Translations under genes and position numbers: made by a program
Assembly (NCBI GenBank): GCA_006176705.1
Contig: QRFJ01005047.1
Span: forward strand, 87,856 to 151,855
DNA from: Cocos nucifera
Taxonomy: Eukaryota > Streptophyta > Magnoliopsida > Arecales > Arecaceae
Length of the DNA stretch: 64,000 nt
Direction: 5' to 3'
Notes under the pieces: generated by a model
The model's database searches: none
What the model was told of the DNA's origin: nothing
Seen by the model: only the letters and a program-made list of their open reading frames with translations
In this document: piece by piece, positions 58,411 through 64,000 of the stretch
How the letters are laid out: each line of letters begins with the position of its first letter
Numbering within the stretch: position 1 is the first letter of the stretch

Positions 58411-60696
58411 TGAAGGGAAATCCTGATTTCCCGGTCCAGGTTCGTTCAGATCTGATCAGATCAAGAGATATATTTCAAAAAATTTTCTCTTGATCTTAAT
58501 CAGATCTTGATATGTTTCAGATCTGATTCTTATTATTTTAATAAAATAAAATTAAAAAGATAAATTAAATCAAATTTAATTTACCTGATCTGGGTAATCC
58601 TATTACCCTGTTGATGATCCTGTTTGCAGCGGAAGGTTCTGGATCTTAGCCACGCAAGCGCCTGGCCTCTACCGGTATCCACTCGGGTTGGATCTGGAGA
58701 TCCTCTTCTTCTCTATCACACCTCCAAAAATCAGATCTGGATCTGATCTGGAGGATCTTCAAAACTCTTTTGAAGATCTGCAGTCGTCCTTTTGCAGCAG
58801 CGCAGCCTTCTTGCTTTTGATCGCCTTTCTTTGATCTGAATCGCACCAACCTAAAGTCCAAAACCTTTTGGACGTGGAGAGCAAGGGGAGAAGAGACTAT
58901 GGCATGGAGAAGGAGGGGAGAGGCAGCCTTGGGGCATGGGAAATGTATTCAATTGCATTAGAATCTAGGGTTGGGCGCAGGGTCTTATTTATAGAGACTC
59001 TTGTGATCCAACTCCTCTTCCTCCTCAACCAATCACAACCCTTTGTGAAATCAGATCTAAATCTGATTGGTTGGAATAGAGACCCCTGGATTCCTCCTTA
59101 GAGGGCGCCTAAGACCAGTCAAAGTTGGATTCTTAGTAGAACTCTAATTGGAATCCAAAAAGGGAGGTGGAGTCCTTGTCCAACAAGGACTCCTAGGCGC
59201 CTCCAACTTGGGCTCACGCCACCCTTGGCGTGCGCCCTTCTCCTTGCCAGGTTCTGGCAGGGGGACAGGCCCCCACCAGCTCTCCAATAGGTGCATGACA
59301 TGTGGTCAAAAGTCAAAGGGTCAATGGTCAATGTTTGACCAGTCAAAGGTAGACTTTTGACCAAAGTCAAAGAACAAGAAATGGCAGGTGACCAAAAATG
59401 GCAGGTAATGTCTTACAAATAAGACAACCTATTCTGACTTGGACAACCTCCAGTCAGACCATATGAAGGCCTCTGATTGAGCACAAACTCCTTTGGCTCA
59501 GTCAGGACAACTTATTTATGATAGTAAAAGAAGAACGTTAGGTTCAATCGAGTGCTAGCACGATTTTCTTGAACCTAATTGAATCTCATTCAGATCAATT
59601 GAACTAGATCAGTTCAATTGATGATCACCAGATTCAAACCCTTGTTTGTGTGACCCAGTTAGGTTCAGTTCTGTATGGTAATGGGATATGTCATGATCTC
59701 TATCATAGACATCATCGAAACTCCTTTCGATGGATCAGAACTCTTCTGATTCGAACAGCTAGAATGATCGATCATCTAAATCATTCTAATTGCTCCCAAA
59801 ATCCACCAGTGACACCTAGCAGTATATGGTGGCAACCCATCAGAGCTGAATGCGAACCTCTTGGTGCAGCTACCTGTGTGATTAAGTTCTTCTATCTTGA
59901 GCCCCGATCAGATTAGGGTTAAGGTGAACTCGTCAAACCCTAGTCTCTGTCATATGATGTAATCATTCGATTCGAGTCCAATGTGAAAATCTAAATAGAA
60001 ACTCTTTCTATTATTTCACTCTACCATGGCCATGGATTTCTGGACTTGATTCTCATGATCATCATAGGGCTACTCCTCTACCACCGAGGTAGATAGATTC
60101 CCATCTTGATGCAATCCAGTTCCTACAATGAACATGTCATAGCCAACATACACCTCAGGGTTCCATATGGCTAGGAGACCGAGTAATGGTGTAGTCAAAC
60201 TATAACACCCTCAAGGTGAACTGCCGATGCATCTCAGGTCAAAGAACCAGACACACTACTGCAGCATCGAGTCAGTCATTGACGAGAAGGTAGACTTCCT
60301 AATGACTACTCGAGGTGGTCACGCTCAGTGCCCTCGTTCTCTAACGAGTACCTGTACTCTCGCTCCGGTGTCTCCACACCGTAGACTCAAGACTCATCTA
60401 CTAAAGAGAAGCGATTCGTACACCAACCTTTCGGATCAATCACCATCCTCGTGATGATCCTATGGTCGGGAGCATGTTTATGAGTTAATAATGATTATTC
60501 ATGTCTTAAATTTTCAACTCTTGAAAATATGAATTATCATTACCATTAACTCAAAGGATGTATCACAGACACTAAATACACATGTGTGATAGAAAATAAC
60601 CCATTTCATTAATTATAGTCAAAATTATAATTTTGCCCCTAGAAGTGTATTACAAGTGTCAGCCAATTCTGGCTTCTAGGGCACATATATCTAACA
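58411..60696 (-). repeat. C3 5' LTR
   Basis: Collinear with 50652-52931. The first ~250 bases (plus-strand order) differ at roughly one base in twenty and the rest looks much closer. TATA box (complement) at 58986-58993; W-box block at about 59304-59370. Confidence 0.95.
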
Positions 60697-61611
60697 GGAT
60701 CATCATGAGGATGGTGATTGATCCGGAAGGTTGGTGTACAATCGCTTCTCTTTAGTAGATGAGTCTTGAGTCTACGGTGTGGAGACACCGGAGCGAGAGT
60801 ACAGGTACTCGTTAGAGAAGGAGGGCACTGAGCGTGACCACCTCGAGTAGTCATTAGGAAGTCTACCTTCTCGTCAATGACTGACTCGATGCTGCAGTAG
60901 TGTGTCTGGTTCTTTGACCTGAGGTGCATCGGTAGTTCACCTTGAGGGTGTTATAGTTTGACTACACCATAACTCGATCTCCTAGCCATTCGGAACCTTA
61001 AGGTGTATGTTGGCTATAGCATGTTCATTGTAAGAATTGGATTGCACCAATAGGGAATCTAAATACCTCGATGGATGAGGAGTAGCCCTATGATGATCAT
61101 GAGTATCAAGTCCATAAGCCCATGGTCATGGTAGAATGAAATAATAGAAAGAGTTTCTATTAAGATTTTCATATTGGACTTGAATCGAATGATCAATCAT
61201 ATGATGGATATTAGGGTTTGACGAGTTGACCTTAACCCTAATCCGATCGGGGCTCAAGATAGAGGAACTTAATCACATAGGTAACTACACTGAGAGATTC
61301 GTTCTTAGTTTTGATGGGTTGCCACCATATACTGCTAGGTGTCACTGGTGGATTTTGGGAGCAATTAGAATGATTTGGATGATCGATCACACAAGTTGTC
61401 TAAATCAGAAAAGTTCTGATTCATCGGAAAGTGTTTTGATGATGTCGATGATAGAGATAATGACATATCCCATTACCATGTGGAACTGAACCTAACTTGA
61501 TCACACAAATAAGGGTTTGGATCTGGATATCATCAATTGCACTAATCCAGTTTAATTGATTTGAATAAGATTCAATTAAGTTCAAGAAAATTATGCTAGC
61601 ACACGATTAAG
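60697..61611 (+). repeat. Mosaic copia LTR tract
   Basis: Plus-orientation LTR interior starting about 236 bases into the LTR. Up to about 60960 it is almost identical to the C1/C3 subfamily. Beyond that it follows the C2 subfamily (for example CCTAGCCATTCGGAA and GGATGAGGAGTAGCCC). It is probably the remainder of the C2 3' LTR with its first part overwritten. It ends abruptly at about 61611. Confidence 0.75.
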
Positions 61612-61908
61612 AGTGAATTGTACACCAACCTGCTGGATCAATCACCCATCCTACATGATGATTCAACGGTTAGGAGCATATTTATTGAGTTAAATAATGA
61701 AAAAATTCTGATCTTAAATTTTCAACTCTTGAAAATAAGAATTATCATTACCATAACTCAAGGATGTATCACAGATACTTAATTACACAATTTATGATAG
61801 AAATAATCTATTTTATTATTAATGGTTCCAAATTTACAATTTTGCTCCTAGAATGTGTATATAATTGTTAGCCAATTTTGGCTATCTAAGGGCACACAAT
61901 ATCTAATA
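61612..61908 (-). repeat. Inverted copia LTR tip
   Basis: About 297 bases of LTR beginning in reverse orientation, ending ATATCTAATA (terminal CA changed to TA). No purine tract follows it. It may be the truncated 3' LTR of C4. Confidence 0.75.
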
Positions 61909-62226
61909 AAAGGCCAGTAGATTTGAAGGATTGGGAAGAATAGAAGGATCGAAGAAATCCATAGCCTTCACTGAGTAGAGCACAAGAAGCAGTTCCCCAA
62001 ACCATAACGACAGTGGTTGTAATTCTTAATATTACAAACTATGATGTACACAGCATCTTTGTTGATAATGAAAGTTTGGTTGATGTTTTATATTATTGAT
62101 GCTATATTCTCCAAAATGTTCTATTACCATAGACAATAACTTGAATCAAATGAACATTTCCATTAGTATCATTCCACATAAGCACGGATTGACACACCAG
62201 TACCAGTTGAAAGGTTTATAATAACT
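61909..62226 (+). pseudogene. Tat-like protease fragment
   Basis: An IAFTE block near 61960, then after a frame change NITNYDVHSIFVDNESLVDVLYY at about 62015-62090. The Tat family has an IFVDNGSSADVLYY-type active site, so the Gly after Asp-Asn is Glu here. About 60 codons are recognisable. The strand is opposite to T1, so it is either an inverted piece of T1 or part of another Tat copy. The stretch after 62140 is unassigned. Confidence 0.65.
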
Positions 62227-62821
62227 TTGGTTGTGTGTGGGCATATCCAAGACAGATCTAGGCGACACGAGTGGATTTCTCCTCACCAGCTCACACACAC
62301 TCCTCCACACACCCACTCTCCACACCACCTCTCTACACACTCACCCTCCTTGGCAGAGTATGTCGATATACTACTTAAAAATAGAAGTTCCCAACAGCAA
62401 ATCTTCGATCGAGATGTCAGAGGAAGATTCAAGCTCTGGCAAGGCTCCCACCCCACCTCCACCTTGCAAAAAAATGGCCAACCTAGCTTTGCCCACGACA
62501 TGGGCTGGATGTTTGGCAATGATCTTACTAGAGGAGCGGGGATGAAACACTGTGGAGGACCTGATAGCTATCTCTCTAGATATTGGAATTGCCAGAAATA
62601 CATTGTGTGCAGATCAGCTCTAGCTTGGACGGAGAAGTTTGACAAGAAGCTCCATCTGCCTTCTCTTACAGAGAAATTGCCGATTGCCTTTGCCTGGGTC
62701 ATCATAGACATTCTAGAGAATTGATGCCAGGTCATGAAGCATTAAGCTGGCCTGTTGATCACACCCCACGACCTCCATCACACCACGACACACACACACG
62801 TTTCGAAGCCATAGCACCAGA
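62227..62821 (+). other. Unassigned segment with 165-codon ORF
   Basis: A CA-rich stretch (62285-62345) is followed by GC-richer sequence unlike its neighbours. One frame is open for 165 codons (62227-62724) with no domain I recognise. Another frame has a Ser/Pro-rich stretch (EDSSSGKAPTPPPP) and then a stop. The base composition is more like a gene fragment than LTR leader. A degenerate tRNA-Met primer-site complement (GCCATAGCACCAGA) abuts 62822. Function unknown. Confidence 0.35.
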
Positions 62822-64000
62822 TGAAGGGAAAAATCCTATTTTTTTGATCAGGTTTCATTCAGATTTAATTTTTTACCAAAGAGGGAATATTTCAAATTTT
62901 TTTTCTCTTAGATATAAAATCTTGATTTTAAAACTTTTTAGATACAAATTATATAGATCTAATAAATGAAATAAAAATAAATTTAAATTAGATTTAATTT
63001 TGTACCTTGTTGTTGGATAATCCTATTACCTTGTGATGATCCTGCATTGAATTGCTGAGGTTTTGGAGCAGCCACGCAAATCGCCTGGCCTTTCTACGAT
63101 ATCTACTTAGATAGGATCTTTTGAAAGATTTTCTCCTTTCTCAATTCTTTTCTCCAAGATCAGATCTGTGGATCTGATCTTGAAGATTTCAAAATTAATT
63201 TTGAAGTCCAATGCGTTATCTTCAGCAGTTGCTGGCCTTTCTTCCTTTCTTATCGCCCTCCTCCTCTCGCCTGGATCGCACAAACTGAAACCCAAAAGCC
63301 TCTTGGGTGTGGAGAGAAGAGAGAGATTAGCACCCCCGGTAGCATGGGAAGCAGGCAGAGGGGCTATGTAGAATGGGCAAGGAAAGAACATCTTGAACAC
63401 CTCACCGGCGCAGATAGGGTTTATATAAGACCATGCTGCGCCATTACTATACCACATCATCTGGCCAATCACGTCTCCTCATGCAATCAGATCTAAATCT
63501 GATTGATGGATGACATCATCTGATTTAAATAGATTGAGAGCCCCTCTCAAACATCCTTGTGTGCACCAAGACTTGGTTCAAAAGTAGAGTCTTAGTGCCC
63601 ACCTAAGTTTATTCCATAAAGCAACCTAGAATCAGTCCCATCTGTTTGGGACTCAGCAGTCATCATCCTTGGGCGCATGCCTCCCTAGGAATCGTTCCCT
63701 CCCTTTCCTCCTTTTAGTAGGGTGATAAAAGTCAAATCTCTCTCCTATGGGTGCAATGACACATGTGCAGTATAAACTAAGTGTCAAAGGTCAACGTTTG
63801 ACAAAGTCAAAAGATAAGAATTAGCAGGCTGACGGGAAAATGGTGGTGTTTTGTCTCAAATTTATCTCATTGATTAAGACAACCCTTTTCTGAACTGGAC
63901 AAGCTCTAGGTTAGACCAAGTTAAAGGTTACCCTGATTTGAGCCCAAAATTATTTGGCTCAGTCAAGATAACTTTAAATGATTGTTGAAGGAAACATAGG
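62822..64000 (-). repeat. C4 copia 5' LTR, runs off window
   Basis: It starts TGAAGGGAAAAATCC, the LTR end in reverse, and follows the C2 subfamily for about 1180 bases to the window edge. The TATA complement is at about 63420-63427, with a reduced W-box block at 63782-63812. The element interior, if any, is 61909-62821. Confidence 0.8.

Larger units (their letters stand above)
50652..60696 (-). mobile_element. Ty1/copia element C3, protease-deleted
   Basis: 10,045 bases on the minus strand, same subfamily as C1. It has LTRs at 50652-52931 and 58411-60696, a primer site, a purine tract, and all genes except protease. About 400 bases spanning the protease active site and part of pre-integrase are missing at about 55650. 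RT keeps YVDD. The left flank is C2 3' LTR after TGTGA. The right flank does not show TGTGA, so the right target duplicate was lost. Confidence 0.9.
42435..61611 (+). mobile_element. Ty1/copia element C2, older and nested
   Basis: Same family as C1 but a more diverged subfamily. It has a 5' LTR at 42435-44715, a primer site, gag to RNase H at 46576-50490, and a 3' LTR starting at 50519. C3 interrupts that LTR at 50652, and a related LTR tract resumes at 60697-61611. About 100 bases of LTR are missing at the right side of C3. Many transitions have removed start, active-site and zinc residues. Inserted in T1 RT. Confidence 0.8.

Overview
The window is transposon-dominated plant nuclear DNA. I see no complete host gene, no rRNA or tRNA gene and no CRISPR array. 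Almost every base that can be assigned belongs to LTR retrotransposons of the Ty3/gypsy (Athila-like and Tat-like) and Ty1/copia types, nested inside one another. These clades, the tRNA-primed binding sites and the AT-rich filler place the DNA in a flowering plant, probably in a pericentromeric or otherwise heterochromatic region. A monocot such as a palm is my guess from the general look of the families. I could not test that guess.

Layout. 1-2956: AT-rich DNA with a degenerate 58-bp tandem array at about 590-1100. 2957-14663: a possible ~0.6-kb LTR ending in a tRNA-Met primer site, split by Athila-like element A1 (3013-14100, minus strand, both LTRs, tRNA-Asp primer site). 14664-15269: apparent interior of the split element. 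15270-22973: Athila-like element A2 (plus strand, 5' LTR plus badly decayed gag-pol). A2 is interrupted at 22974 by a Tat-like element T1 (minus strand). T1 has a 3' LTR at 22974-24213 with a 75-bp array, antisense extra ORFs at 24841-26893 and 37442-38314, a 117-bp array, and pol at 39332-42434.

T1 is itself broken twice. Copia C1 (27004-37436, plus strand, exact 5-bp target duplication CCATC) sits in the extra-ORF region. Copia C2 (plus strand, from 42435) sits in the reverse-transcriptase region. Copia C3 (50652-60696, minus strand) lies inside the 3' LTR of C2. The right edge (60697-64000) is scrambled: a mosaic LTR tract, an inverted LTR tip, a Tat protease fragment, an unassigned ORF, and the 5' LTR of a fourth copia copy (C4, minus strand). 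The insertion order that follows is A2, then T1, then C1 and C2, then C3.

No element is fully intact. C1 and C3 are the youngest-looking and keep a YVDD reverse transcriptase. C2, T1 and A2 have lost catalytic residues.

The observations I find most interesting are these: a leader-sequence module apparently shared by the copia and Athila leaders; two in-frame stop codons at identical positions in all three copia copies; a candidate spliced leader with its acceptor five bases before the gag ATG; a dense W-box cluster in the copia LTRs; a protease-deleted copia copy; and a chimeric LTR-bounded segment at the right end.
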